DNA of 64,000 nt from Paramecium octaurelia (taxonomy: Eukaryota > Ciliophora > Oligohymenophorea > Peniculida > Parameciidae), in the NCBI GenBank assembly GCA_905182995.1, contig CAJJDP010000095.1, positions 124,001 through 188,000 of the forward strand, given 5' to 3'. How positions within the stretch are numbered: position 1 is the stretch's first letter; each line of letters opens with the position of its first letter. Below the pieces are notes generated by a model. It ran no database searches and was not told the DNA's origin. It saw only the letters and a program-made list of their open reading frames with translations. The translations under genes and the position numbers were made by a program. Below are positions 12,541-26,315 of this stretch, in pieces.

Positions 12541-13362
12541 ATGGGAAACATGAATGTTTGTTGCAATGCAAGAGAGGATTTCCCTCATGATCACTCTTAG
12601 AATAAATTAAAGCATAAGTAGGATACTGAAGAGAGTGAGTATGAACCTAATACTGAAGCATACAGAAAAACAATTTAAAGTGTCATCATTTAAAAACCTT
12701 CACTCACTTTTGGAGAATAGATGATATAGGATATAATTGACTTAACTGATGAAAATAAAGTCCCACTAACCAGTGAAAATGGGTGGAATTGTTTAATAGA
12801 TTAAGCATCTATTAAATTGTATGCTTTTGAATGGAAAAAAGCAGAAAAGTCAATGTAAAATTAAGGTTGTATTTTAGTTAGAGTTATTGTTTTAAGAGCA
12901 CAGTTTCAATTAAATTGTTCCATTTAATAATATCTCAATGTCAGTATGGATGAGATGAAATTGATTGATAAAAAAATAGAAGAATTCAATATAGTGGAAG
13001 AGAATACAGAGCATAATGAATCAATTCGGTATCTTGCTCATAAGGGTATTGGTGTATTGAAAAGTAGAGATTTTTTATATTTGAAATCTCAGCAAAAGAT
13101 CTCAGAACAATTATATATAGAAGCTGCAAAGTCAATTGAAGATTAAACTGGGTTCATTGAGAAAAAAAGAACTAGAGGATCCATTAATTTAGCTGGATAA
13201 ATTGTGGAATAAATTAACTTATCAACTATTTTGATTAAGTAATTCTTAGATGTTGATCTGAAAACTAATGTTTAATTAGCTAATCTGAAAAATCCTATAA
13301 TAAAAGAATTCGTAAAATATCATGAGTCATTATAAAATCATGTAAATTTTTAATAATAATGA
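12541..13362 (+). CDS. START-domain lipid-transfer-like protein (273 aa)
   Basis: A single exon of 274 codons including the stop. Residues 1-50 are polar; the rest follows the StAR-related lipid-transfer pattern: LYAFEWKKAEK near the first strands, and the late motifs GIGVLKSRDFLYLKSQQ and AAKSIED with RGSINLAG, matching the usual ss.RDf.......iia..Sie.p.....vRg order. START domains bind sterols, phospholipids or sphingolipids in a helix-grip pocket and shuttle them between membranes. The start MGNMNVCCNA has glycine at position 2 and nearby cysteines, a plausible N-myristoylation plus palmitoylation signal, which would place it on a membrane. No intron is required. Confidence 0.78.
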
Positions 13363-13598
13363 TATTTATTATAACATTATACTAGATTTTTAGTTAATCA
13401 TTTTAATTACAAATCTTGAATAGGATTTTCCATCATTAACTTTTCATTTCGATGACAATATTTAAAATATTAATTTCATTTATTGTCTGAATCATTAAAT
13501 AATGATTTAATAACATAGCAGTGCAAGTATATTTAAAGAGAATGATAAATACCCTTTGAAAAAGATCTCAAAAAATATTGAATAAAATTGATATATAT

Positions 13599-15899
13599 TC
13601 ATTTGGATTAAGTTTTAGCATAATTGTCTTTCAAATCCTGCTGTTCTTATTTACTATTTTTGAAAAGCTATAATAATAATTAAGTATCTAATTTATTTTG
13701 GATTCTATGATGATATGATATATAAATACTCTTTGCTCTATGATAAATCAGAATCAGGCTTTATAAAAAGTTCAATATTTTTAAGTCTAGATTTGAGATA
13801 TTTTTGAATGGGAGATTAAGGCAATAACATCATTAATCCTTACAATGATTAAATAAGAAAAGGGTGATTAGCAGATTCTAATAATTATAGTCTTAAGTAT
13901 GCGAAGACTGGCGATTCTAATAGCAAGGTTAATCTGGCTATCTATACCAAGATTTCAACATTGGTTTCTTATTCTGCAATTGTTAAGATGATATTGTAAG
14001 TGAGCTCATACTCTTCAATTAAGAGAGACAATGATAATGCACTTACTTCATTATAACAAAATGTTTTATAAATACTGATGAAGAATTCATAGGTTGATTT
14101 AGCAGTTTTTTGGTTCTTTTCATATTTATAATTTTTAAGCTTCATTCTAATATTTTATAGACGAGGTTCTGTGATTAACAGATATTCTAAAGATTGAACT
14201 AATTATTATGTAAAGGCTAGATCTAGATTGTCATCTCCAACATAGACATAGTTTTCTAAAAGTTTATTACAAATTTGAGTATAGACAACTTCAGCATTCC
14301 AGAATTCACAGAGTTTCTTAATAATAATTTAACTCATTCTATTTAATAAGTTAACATTTTTATGGAATATGTCCAATATTTTTTCGATGACCATATCGAA
14401 ATATTATTCATGAGATATACGAGCCAAAACATCCATCACGTTCTCTACAACCTGAGCTTCGGCATCTTTGAGTCTTTCAATTAACTAATTTATTAAATGA
14501 CTCTTTTACATTTTCTAGAATATTTTCAATCATTGGCTTCAACTTCTCTGTTTGAGTGTTCAACAGATGTCTCATCCACATTAATGCTTTCTCTGCAGTG
14601 TGATTGTTCTTTTCTTTAAGCATATCTTAGATGGTTGGCATGATGTCTACAAATTCTTTGCCTGAGGCTTTCATTTTGTCCATGATTTGCAACAATAAAT
14701 CATTGATTTATTGGGCTTGATTCACAATCTAAAGTGAATCAAGTGATAATAGGGAGAGTATTATCTTCAATATATTATTTAATTTTTCCATAATAACAGA
14801 TTGAAGCACTGAATCTCTTCTCTGTTCAAAGATATTTGACATTAGGTCAATCCCTTTAATAATTTATCCTCCACTTAATTCCAATGGATTGAATTAGACC
14901 TATGGCTGATCTAATTCATTACTAACTATTTTCAAATATTCCATAATCCAATTTAAAACCTAAGACAACACATGTGCATCACTTTATTTATTTTAACATA
15001 ATCCTAATAAGATGTCAATGATTTATCGATGAGTTTTCAATTCCTATGTTTGATTAAAGGATGATCTTTTTGAATATCTCTCCAAATCCCTTTGGAATTC
15101 TTCTAGTTATTTTCTAGCAGCCACTTTGACTTCATTTGTAAATGGATCCTTGTTGTTTGTGTCTGCAAGCATAAGAAAGAGTTCAACCAAAAAGCCTTCT
15201 ATGTAATCAAATAATTCAATATGTGGAATGGAATTCAACGTGTTGATCCATGAAATCAGATTCAATTTCACTTATTGATTTTTGAAGACAATCTAATTAC
15301 TAATTCTCTTAACAAATGATTAAATCTTGAAATTCTATTTCTCAGGAGCTGTGCTTGTTACCAAACTCTTTAAACAATTATCTAATTGGGATGCTGCCTT
15401 TCTCACAGATTCATCTGGATCCAGAAAACTTTGAACTAAGTTTCTGTAGATTTCTTCCAATTTATTCAAGACGTAATCTCCAAGTTATTTGGATGTCAGA
15501 AACAAATATTCAATTGCTGTATACCTGACTCTCTCTTCCTTGTCTCTCATACACTCGATCATTGGATCAATAATGTAATTCAAGCAGTTCTTGATGATGG
15601 TTTCCTGCTTTTAAATATTGAGTAAGCAAATACTTTCTTTGAAATATCTATAGCAATTGAATATAATCCATGTAGTCCTCCTTTCTTATATTGAAATTAT
15701 TGTTGCGTGACGTATCTCTCTTTTAAATACTTAGCTATTTCTATGATAGTTTTCTCTGTTGCATTCTAAATTACTTTTATCAATTCTGCTCCTCCCTATT
15801 CTCTTTTCTCTTATGATCTAATATGATTTCAATTGTGGAGTACTTATCGAACAAATTCTTAGTTACTGGTTCTGGCAAATTGATGTTCTTCTCATCCAT
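13599..15899 (-). CDS. VAC14: VAC14 homologue, scaffold of the PIKfyve/Fab1 complex (732 aa)
   Basis: A HEAT-repeat protein with the VAC14 order of motifs: QYKKGGLHGLYSIAI near residue 60, FKIQSFVKRISNQIVFKN with LISWINTLNSIP in the second quarter, a long helical middle, then LLESPVFAYLRLQLLE, LQGLMMLLPQSPI and a C-terminal helix QLLLQLFKNSKQEQQ corresponding to the oligomerising tail. VAC14 organises the lipid kinase Fab1/PIKfyve and the phosphatase Fig4 that make and turn over PI(3,5)P2 on endolysosomal membranes. Four introns (26, 26, 25 and 25 nt) give exactly 733 codons with the stop. It is divergent from the LYR gene, whose ATG is 28 bp away. Length is close to the family norm (about 780). 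Confidence 0.92.
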
Positions 15900-15927
15900 T
15901 TTAATTTAATATAAATTATTTATATCC

Positions 15928-16227
15928 ATGGGTTAGGAGAAATTAGCCGCATTGTTGCTCTATAGATAATTGTTCAAATCCCTAGGAAATCGACTATCAA
16001 GAGATCAATTGAGAAAATACTACAAATACACTGTTCAAGCAAGAGTACAGGGAGAGAATCAATAAATTTTGAAGAATTTGGAAATTTATTTGAAAGCCAT
16101 CAAAACTCAGAATTTAATCATGGATGCTGAAAACATTGGCAAACCCAAAGATTACAAAGCAGATGTGTAGAAGGTGGCTAATTACGTTGGATTAAGAATG
16201 CCTGAAACCCATTAAAAATAAGAGTGA
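15928..16227 (+). CDS. LYR-motif (complex I LYR family) protein (99 aa)
   Basis: A single-exon 100-codon ORF. The N-terminus has ALLLYRQLFKSLGN, the L-Y-R motif of small mitochondrial helical proteins that bind the acyl carrier protein and act in Fe-S cluster delivery or respiratory-complex assembly. RKYYKYTVQARV supplies the downstream basic helix, followed by ALIVMDAENIG-like helical sequence and a polar C-terminus. Size (90-110 aa) fits the LYRM family. Which member it is (LYRM4, LYRM7, SDHAF and so on) cannot be decided by eye. It shares a 28-bp divergent promoter with VAC14. Confidence 0.72.
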
Positions 16228-16260
16228 TTTATATAAAATCTATATAATTTTAATTCAATG

Positions 16261-18117
16261 TCATTTTTAAGGTGGCTGACTAGAGAATCTGAATTTGCAT
16301 CCAGTCGCCCTCTCTCGACAACCTAACACTGACCTATTAATCTTAATTTATTTTAGTTATAATCCATCAAATAGTTAAATACTCTCATCCAAATCTGTGT
16401 AGGAATCATTGTCCTTAACTGAATAGTCATCCTAATCCTACAATTGCGAATTCTTTTGAAGTCTATATAATTGCTCATACTCGTATCTTTTGATTAACTT
16501 ATAAATCCTATAATTGTGCAAACAACATTGAGATGCAGTCTAATTTAACATATTCCTGCTGAATAACTTGACTTCTGACTATTGCAAAAGCAAAGTAACT
16601 ATTTCAAAATGTCCATTTGAACAAGCCAGATGCAAAGGAGTTTGGCGTTTCTTGCCCCCTTTAAGATTTAAATCAAATTTGGATTAATTCTTACTGTTGT
16701 GTTGGATTACTGCTGAAATAGCATCTGTGTTCCCCTTCTTAGCAGCAATGTGCAACGGACTCCATCCATCTTGATTAAGTGCATTAGTATTAACATTCTT
16801 TTTAAGCAATGCCATGAATGCCTACTTGTAGATTGAGACATCCTTATCAAAACATGCCATACAATAGTGTAAGGCTGTATTGCCCTTCTCATCCATCTGA
16901 TTAGGATCTGCACCTTAGGTTAAGATATCAAGAATCAAGTGGATTTGACCTTTCACTATGGCCAGATTCAAAATTGATCCATATTTGGCTGCATTTGTAT
17001 TTACTGATGCTCCATTAAATATTAAGGCTTTGGCACTAAAATACTTCTCCTCTTGAATTGCCAATCCCAAGGCTGTATTCTGTCTTTGATCTTGGCAATC
17101 TACTATTTCAGGATAATAGGATATCAATGATATCAAAGCACCAATGTCTTGTTCTACTGCTGCCTTGTGCAAGATAGTCGTTGAATATTCTTTGTCTCCT
17201 CCTTAAGGGTTAGGGAGGATGTTTAACTAAAGATTTGAAAACTAGATAAGAAAGTCTTGAAAGTTCATTCCAATAGAGGAGCTGTACTCTTCATCACTAA
17301 ACTTGATATCAATAATACTAATACATTAATTTAAGAAGGATCTTCTACGTCTTTTATTTACTTTTCCTCTAAAGATGAAAACAGCTTCTCTATGTATGGT
17401 CTATTCACAATGGGGTCTATGGGAGGGTTAAGGTATTTGAACCAATCCAAACCGAGTTCATTTAGTTTCTTTAGATTTTAGAGTTCTATTGGAATGTATT
17501 AGAATTCATTTGATTAGATGAAGAGAGATCTTAAATTTATTAGGGTTATTAATGGATAAAGTTTTTAAATTCTGTTTTTGCTTAATTCCAATATCTCTAG
17601 ATGGGCGGACCAATGAGATAGATTTCTTGGTAGGATCACAACTAAATTGTTGCTAATAGAAAAATTGATGATAGAGGGGAAGTTGTCAAATAAATCTTCA
17701 GGTAAAACTTTAATGAAATTTGAATTTAGATTGATGATTTAGGCTTTTTTCATTTCATATAATTCTTTTGGAAACACCCTGAACCTATTATCCTATATAG
17801 TAGTCGATTAATACTTGGAGATCAACCATTTAAATATTTGCAAAATCACATTTAACTTTTGGAAACATATCGATATTCTATTTTGCCAAGTTTAACAAGT
17901 AAGTGTTAAAGGATATCTTCTTCGAATTTCTTCCAGAATTCATTTCTTTTGATTGATATCTATTGTATTAAACAGTTTCTGTTTATGCCACTTACTTCGA
18001 ATATTCTCTATTTGGAGAATGGTTGTTGCTTACAAACAGTTTGGTTTTGAAGAAATTGGTTTTAGAGCTATTGTATTTGTTGGATTATTCAATAAGAGTG
18101 ACAATGTTTGAATCCAT
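16261..18117 (-). CDS. Leucine-rich-repeat plus ankyrin-repeat protein (604 aa)
   Basis: Residues 1-120 are Ser/Asn-rich; residues 130-300 contain leucine-rich repeats (DNRFRVFPKEL, NSNFIKVLPEDLF, LELSKNRIQKLYP, LFIQSNEFQYIP); residues 370-540 contain ankyrin repeats (STTILHKAAVEQDIGAL, NTALGLAIQEEKYFSAKALI, GNTALHYC, GWSPLHIAAKKGNTD, RQTPLHLACSNGHFEIVTLL). Two apparently separate ORFs are joined by a 20-nt intron with an AAG acceptor near 17352-17371; removing it and a 22-nt intron near 17802 gives exactly 605 codons. Without it the LRR frame would end at a TGA overlapping an internal ATG of the ankyrin part. Both repeat types mediate protein binding; no catalytic domain is visible, so it is probably a scaffold. 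Confidence 0.8.
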
Positions 18118-18174
18118 ATTAGTTAAATATATATATAATATAAAATTATATCATGCATAGTTCATCCTTGTATT

Positions 18175-20289
18175 TCAGTTAACTCTCCCATCATTTGCCT
18201 ATTCGATATAACCCAATAATTACCACATATTCTCAGTATCGCTGTAGTTAGTAACAGGGAATTTCGACGCAACATCTCTTTAAATAGGGAATATCTGATC
18301 AACAGTCAACACAAAGGCATCATCAACCATCCTTGGTATCAACATCTATAACAAAGGACTGGATTCTTCAAGACAAGGATTAGTATTAACTTCTATTAAA
18401 TAAATATTGAAGAGTTCATCCAAAAAGAAATCAAAACCAAAAATCTCCATACAAAATTTCCGATTTAACTTATTGATTTTTGTTGCCACAGTTCTCATTG
18501 CAAAATATGCCATCTCTTTCATCTTCTCGACTATCTATCCTCTAAAATCTATTTTGGATTTGAAATAGTCTGAAACTTAATCAAATGATAGTTAATTTCC
18601 TAATTCTTGTTGTCCATACTTGTCACTATGTTATTAAATAGCATTATTTGTTAGATGAATGTAAATGTTCTCCACGTCATTCGTTCGGTATTCTTCCGAT
18701 GCCATTCTTATGTAGCCTTCTCTAATGAAATATGCAACACACTATATACTTAAAAAAATAGCAAGTCAGATCGGTATTCAGAAACACCCAAACTCTTATA
18801 TCAAATTTCCTGTTTTTTATTAATAAAGGTTTCTCAATATATTTCTGAACAACAAATGACGATGTTTTCAATAAATATTAAACAACCTTTTATTAAGTTT
18901 ATCCATTCTCATCCTTATATGTTTCTAATTACTTCTCATGATACCCATATTAATAATCAATAAGTAGATCAATAACATTGTCAATATCCTAAAACACATG
19001 AATCCCTCGTCCTCTATTTAATCCAGTAGGTTTCAATAACCATAAATAATCTGGACCAGTAAAAGTGTCTCTCATTTGAAATTCCAACTATTTTTTCTCT
19101 TTGCTCGGTGCTATTCTCAATTTTTTCTTGATTTCATTAAGTTTGTTTTACGCATCTTATTTATTTAATTACTTAGCTTCAGGAGCATTTTTGTTGTAAA
19201 AATTATAAAAAGCAGATATATTACATTCAACTGATGAATCTGTAAAATCTATAGCAAAGGTTACAGGCATAATATCAAAAGGGTTCAGTTTAAGAATCTA
19301 AATAACAAAATAATTGTACTTCACAAGCTGCTGATACATTCACTAATAAATTCTTTTTATTACTAATTTCTGGATGGAATTCAAAATGATTAAGTAATTC
19401 TTTGTGAGATTTATGCCAATTCAATTTGAAATACTTGTATCCATGATTAGATTGTTACCATCTAAAATTGGCTCTGGCAATATTAGTAGTCTAATGCCAA
19501 TCTGATCTGTAATCGAACACTCGTTTTATTAATTCACTATTATTTCCTCCACCTAAAAAGTAAGAATAAATGGTTGGTTGTGGTTATTAATTGGCTTCAA
19601 TAGGAATTGGAGATTAGAGTTTTGCTATTGATAAGGTATGTCGAACATATTTTTGAAGTTTAACTGGGGGAGAAGGTTGCTCAGCAAATGACTTATCTTA
19701 TTCTTTTTATCTCTAGGTATCTTTGGAAAATATTTTGTTTTTTTATTTTAAAATCTTCTCACTCGTTTTGTTGTTCTCTTTATTTTGTTGTTCCTTTTCT
19801 CTTTCTTATTCTTTGATCATTTCAAGCTCTCTAAGTTTATCCCGACTCTTTGAACGAATGGTATTGAATTTATTTTTATCTAACTTCATTTATGGAGTTT
19901 TCAGAGCTGGTAAACTGTCTGATGTTTGTGGTTGAGGCACTTAGATTTTGATTGCGGACTTGGCTTCTCTCTTCTTACCCTTTTTGATTTCATTTTATAT
20001 AAATTAATCAGCTAAAACTTTGGCTAATTCTTGAGGGCTTTTAAAATTGGGTAATTTAGCCAAGGAACTTGTGAAAAAGTTACTAAAGGCCTTGCTCTCC
20101 AGACTCTCCTTAACCCTTTGCAGCATTTCCCAATTTTCTGATTGTATTGTTTTACTTTCTAAAAGATATACTTATGTGTAATGTACTTTAAGCAAAGTTT
20201 AAATCGACCTGGGAGACATTTCTATTCGATCTCAAATTAACCAAGCTTGGCAATTGATTTGCATTATTGTTTTGTTGTTCTTCACTCAT
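18175..20289 (-). CDS. Tubulin-tyrosine-ligase-like enzyme, copy A
   Basis: A Lys/Gln-rich N-terminal extension of roughly 200 residues precedes a TTL/ATP-grasp domain: [12 protein letters not shown] with [47 protein letters not shown], then [12 protein letters not shown] and [14 protein letters not shown], the Mg-ATP binding end. TTLL enzymes add Glu or Gly chains, or Tyr, to tubulin tails in axonemes and basal bodies, which are abundant in ciliates. A 28-nt intron lies near the start (about 20153-20180) and further short introns occur before the catalytic domain. It is about 30-40% similar by eye to the adjacent TTLL gene, including the N-terminal F..QELA..LA motif, so the pair is a tandem duplication. 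Specificity (glutamylase or glycylase) cannot be assigned. Confidence 0.88.
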
Positions 20290-20365
20290 GATATTTATTA
20301 ATAAATAATTAGTTTATTGTTTTAGATAAAAACAAGGATTATCGTTATGATAAATAATAAATATT

Positions 20366-22158
<1,793 letters not shown>

Positions 22159-22390
22159 TTATAAAATTAATATTCTTCATTCAGTAATGATAAATGGTAA
22201 GTATTATTATTTAAATAATTAAATACTAGAACTCCCTCAGAAATGCTCTTCTTCTTCATTTACTATGACCTAGCTCATTTAAGACGAAGTTTTTTTTCAT
22301 TCAAAAATGCCTTAAATGGATGTAATTCTATTAAGGCTATAATTATGATTAAAAACCTATAAAAATAAAGAATATTATTATTATAAGTTT

Positions 22391-22675
22391 ATGATAGAAC
22401 GCTCTCGAGACGATTTATACTCTACTGGTCCTATCACTCCAGATCGAAGCGAAAAAATAAATGCCAAATGCAAAATCTTAGGTTTTATTACAGGTGAACA
22501 ATATGACCAATAAAAATTTGTTCCTCTTCGATCATTATTACCGATTTCAATTGATAAACTTAATTCTATAATAATCAACCTTATTTCAAGTAATTGTTTC
22601 AAGTAAAACTAGTTATTTTGGAAATAGTAAAACGAGATAAAGCAACTCCAAATATAAACCTAGACAATATAATGA
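22391..22675 (+). CDS. Small hypothetical protein (94 aa), possibly fragment of a longer or decaying gene
   Basis: An open frame in code 6 with natural-looking composition (ERSRDDLYSTGPITPD, CKILGFITGEQYDQQ, LRSLLPISIDKLN) and a Gln-rich tail. It ends 20 bp before the next gene. Upstream, a segment starting at about 22187 (tiny exon, 33-nt intron, then PQKCSSSSFTMTQL and FFHSKMPQMD) lies in the same frame, separated from this ORF by a single TGA at about 22348. No intron with normal ends removes that TGA, so either the upstream part is unrelated, or one gene carries an in-frame stop. I recognise no family. Confidence 0.35.
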
Positions 22676-22695
22676 TGTTAAAGGGTGATTTAACT

Positions 22696-24058
22696 ATGCC
22701 TTTTATATTCAGTTATTAGAATAAAACTACTGCTCGTTAGTGCGAGTAAAGTTTACTGAAACAATTTTCTTTATTATGTATTTCTATTAGTTTTTATTGT
22801 AGGCAAATAATTGGGATTTCACAAAGATATAATTAGATGTGATAGTCTACAAAACTTTCAAGAAACCTTACTGAGAAATATTGGCTTTGAGTAGTCAGAA
22901 TTTGAAAAAAACTGCAGAATAATCAAAAAAGTTTTAAACATTGAAGAAAATATAGACACAAACTATAGAAATAAATTTACTGAATTGTATCCAATAAATG
23001 CTCCGAAATATATTTTAAACGCTCCAAATTCAGATTAAATTGCTTTAAAATTAGGCTATTAAAATAGAGAAGTTTATGAATTGCGGGAAGTGGAAATTAT
23101 AGAAGACTTTGAAAACAATCATCTTCCAAATTTATATGGATACATTAGATATTCAGATATCCTTGTTCTCTTTATGAAGAAACATGATTGGACATTTGAA
23201 AATATAGCAAATAAATTTTTCAGATAGAGATAAAACCTTTAACCCAAACAGATTGAGTAAGCTTTCTTAAGATTATTTCACCAAATGATACAGGCCATAA
23301 AATATATGCATTCTGAAGGCATTATTCATAGGGATATAAAACCAGAAAATATCATGTTCGACAAAGCTTATCCATAACAAGACTTATTTGAAATCATCAA
23401 TAAGTCTGTAAATTGTGTGATGATCGATTTTGATAGATCTATTGTTATGGAGAGTTACAACCCTAAAAATAATACTCATTATGAAGGAACTCCCTTTTTT
23501 AGACCACCTGAAGGTGAATAAGTAGAATATAATCAAACTTATGATATTTGGTAGCTAGGATTTATGTGGTTCGTTATTTAAAAAGAATTTTATCAACTAA
23601 GAGACAATTTATAATATGAATTATTTAAAAGTTTGGGAAAACTTTAAGCTAATCAACAAACACATAATCATGAGATAAAAAAGGAAGTTAATTTATTGGA
23701 AGAATAGTTTGAAAAATTGAAAGTAGAAGGTAAATTGGGAGAATAAAATATGAAAATAGTAAATTTGAAAATTTAGAAAAAAAAGGATTACAATTCTCTA
23801 ATTGAATAAATTGGGCTGCAAACTTCTTTTGTTCCTTATGACTCTTCACTTCAAGAGATAATCCTAAAAATGATTCACATAGATCCATAATAAAGAGCAA
23901 CTCTTGATGATGTATCAAAAGTAATTGAGAATTTGATAAAAAAAATTGAAAAATGATTTAAACCAAGCAAATCAAATATTATAATTTTTAATATTCAATT
24001 AATTGAGTTATCATTACTTCTAAATCAACTATTTTTCTAGAAATCGATATTTTACTGA
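22696..24058 (+). CDS. Divergent protein kinase (DFG changed to DFD), about 445 aa
   Basis: The first exon (MPFIFSYQNK...) is joined by a 25-nt intron (gtatt...tgtag, about 22776-22800). The kinase domain has lost a recognisable glycine loop but keeps a VAIK-type lysine (QIALKLGYQ), [12 protein letters not shown], an IDFDRS in place of DFG, PPE instead of APE (FFRPPEG) and DIWQLGFMWF. DFD keeps the metal-binding aspartate, so activity is possible but altered. The region between DFD and PPE has a short activation loop (YEGTPFF). The in-frame TGA is at 24056-24058, overlapping the convergent kinesin by 48 bp; a TGA at 23953-23955 lies one base out of frame just after a 7-A run, so the true end could be there. 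Confidence 0.75.
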
Positions 24059-25899
24059 TTTTTTTTCATCATTTTATTAAAAACTATGGAAATGACTTGG
24101 GGAAGATAGTAATGAATAAGTCATTTCATTTTTCACTTGTAATTATTCAAGATACTATAATCTTTCTATTACTCTTCTTTTTTCACTCAGAAATCGTTTC
24201 TGTCTTTATTCTTATTGCTCACTTATTTCGACATAACCTTTCTTCATTTATACTCTGTTTCGTCCATCTTTGAATCTCACTTAAACTTCTGTTTTCTATT
24301 GATTTGAAGGATTGCTGATAATAAACATCCCATTATAAGCTAAAGGTCTTCTTTCTGTTGTGACATCAGAAACAAACCCTTCATCACTGTGCATTTTCTT
24401 CACAATGGAATTTGATTCTGATTGATCACCAAAGGAAGACTATTATTGCAATTTTTATAATTCTTCTTTCATTTTTCTATTCTCTTAAATAATCTTTTCT
24501 ACTTCATCATTACTCAATTAACCTTCTCTTAATCTTTCATTTTCTTCTTGCATTTTCATCAACTTGAAGTGTAAATCATTTTAATTTAATCCACTTCTCT
24601 TCATGTTTAATAACGATTTCAAGTAATCAATCTAAATTATACCAATATTAAAATTACTTCCTTTACTAATTTGTTAACTAAGACTTAATCATTCGCATTA
24701 AATTTATTTGGTTAAACTTGAATAGTTACATTCTTTGCTCTCTATGCAAACTTAAGACTACTGACAGTTTCATCAATATTGTAAATGTTTGGTGCAATAT
24801 TGACAATGATGTGAGTCATAGTGTTTCCACCTAAACTATCCTGCAATAACCTTGTCAATTTAGATTCTCTATATGGAATAGGTAATTTCTGTTTATTTTT
24901 ATTGTTTTATGATAAATTTTATATTACTTTACCCAATGTCGTTAATGATTAATTGATATTCTTTAATTCAATAAAATGAGCATTAGTAAGGGCTTCTAAT
25001 TTGTTTATTTTTTCTGAGCCTGCCAAGTCGCATAGATTTAACTTCGATTTAAACAGAACTCCATTTCTATCAACCTTGTTGGTCTCAATAATTAGTTGAA
25101 ATATAGTGTGACTTCTACTGGATTTTAAATTCATAGTAGTTTATCGAATAATTCTATTTCTCTCTCCTCTTTTCATCAGAGTTAAACAATCATAATAATT
25201 ATTGACAGCGTATTCTGTTAAATTCTCTAAAAATTAATAGATCTATATACTAAAATTTAAGCTTACCCACATATATTCCATCCAATTTGCTTTCGTGCAA
25301 ATTCAAAGGCACTGGTAACTTGTGATCTTACAATAAATCATAGATCTTCTCATTATAGATTTAAAGAAATGAACAATAAATATAAAAATTAGATGGCATG
25401 TTATTGAATATTCCGAAGATAACTCTAGGAATAATTCCAGCAAATGAGATGTCATTTTTTAAATCATCACAGTAAGTTGCTTAATGGCTCAATCCAAAAT
25501 TCATTTGCGACTCCCAATCGCTACCAAACATAGTATAGGTTTTTCCTTTATTTAATCAAATATGTTACCACTACCAGTTTAACCGTATGCTAAAATGGTT
25601 CCATTGAATCCATCAAATGCTTACTTGATACAATCATTCAAATTATTATAAATTTCCACTTGGAGGGATGCCTCATCAAAAACCCTATCAAATTCCTATT
25701 TAAATATCTGAGTTGACTATTCGATGACAACAAATTTTTTCTAATTAAAAATAGGATTGTTAACTTATACATTTTCAGTTTTGATGATTGTCTCCTAACC
25801 TTACTCCTTCTTCAACAATGGTCGAATTCTAATCGATACTTTTATAGGCAATTTTCTGTCTTCTTGAATTTACTTTGTTTTTTATTTCTATAGGTACAT
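24011..25899 (-). CDS. Kinesin motor protein, short form
   Basis: An N-terminal motor domain: [25 protein letters not shown] (P-loop interrupted by a 23-nt intron after GSG), [28 protein letters not shown] (switch I), [10 protein letters not shown] (switch II), [24 protein letters not shown] and FAQRAKNV. A coiled coil and basic, Gln-rich tail of about 150 residues complete it. The motor is N-terminal, so plus-end movement is expected. The protein is short (about 580 aa) for a kinesin, and I cannot assign it to a numbered family. Several further short introns split the motor. It converges on the divergent kinase and is divergent from the PH/kinase gene. Confidence 0.9.
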
Positions 25900-26315
25900 T
25901 GATTTAATAACACTTTATAATAAATATTATTATTGTAATTTAATCACATTACCTTATAATTGCAATTCACAATAAAACACGAAAACTAGATTAAATTATT
26001 AATAAGATGCAAATCAAAATTAGAATGTCCTTAAATAATTAAAAGACGTTCTAGTTAAGAATTTCATATTATTTGTTATTATTATTATTATATTTTTAAA
26101 TATCAAATTTAATTTTATAGAAGATTGAATTTCTAAAATAAGAGATTATTCACTTTAAAAATGACATTCTTTATTCTACTAAATCTTTTCATGTCTAAAT
26201 AGTAAGGTCAAGCACTTCAGAATGAATTTTAAATGAAAATAAAAAACAGTCTCTATTTTTAACAAGAATATAGTGTTTTAAATGCAATAAATTTTAATAT
26301 TAAAGTAAAAGTATC
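25900..26315. other. Divergent intergenic region between kinesin and PH/kinase genes
   Basis: The 416 bp hold no confident gene. They include a TTA/ATT-rich run (about 26074-26090). A plus-strand ORF from 26161 (MTFFILLNLFMSKQQ...) stays open to the kinase start and could be a first exon of that gene: a 20-nt GTA...AAG intron at about 26305-26324 would join it in phase. The composition is so AT-rich that this cannot be decided by eye. Confidence 0.5.

Noticed and set aside
16707-17172. Treating the ankyrin ORF as its own gene starting near 17268
   Set aside because: The upstream exon joins it in phase through a 20-nt intron; the ATG there is internal.
24011-25899. Assigning the kinesin to a numbered family
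   Set aside because: Motor motifs are generic and the tail is uninformative; a phylogeny would be required.
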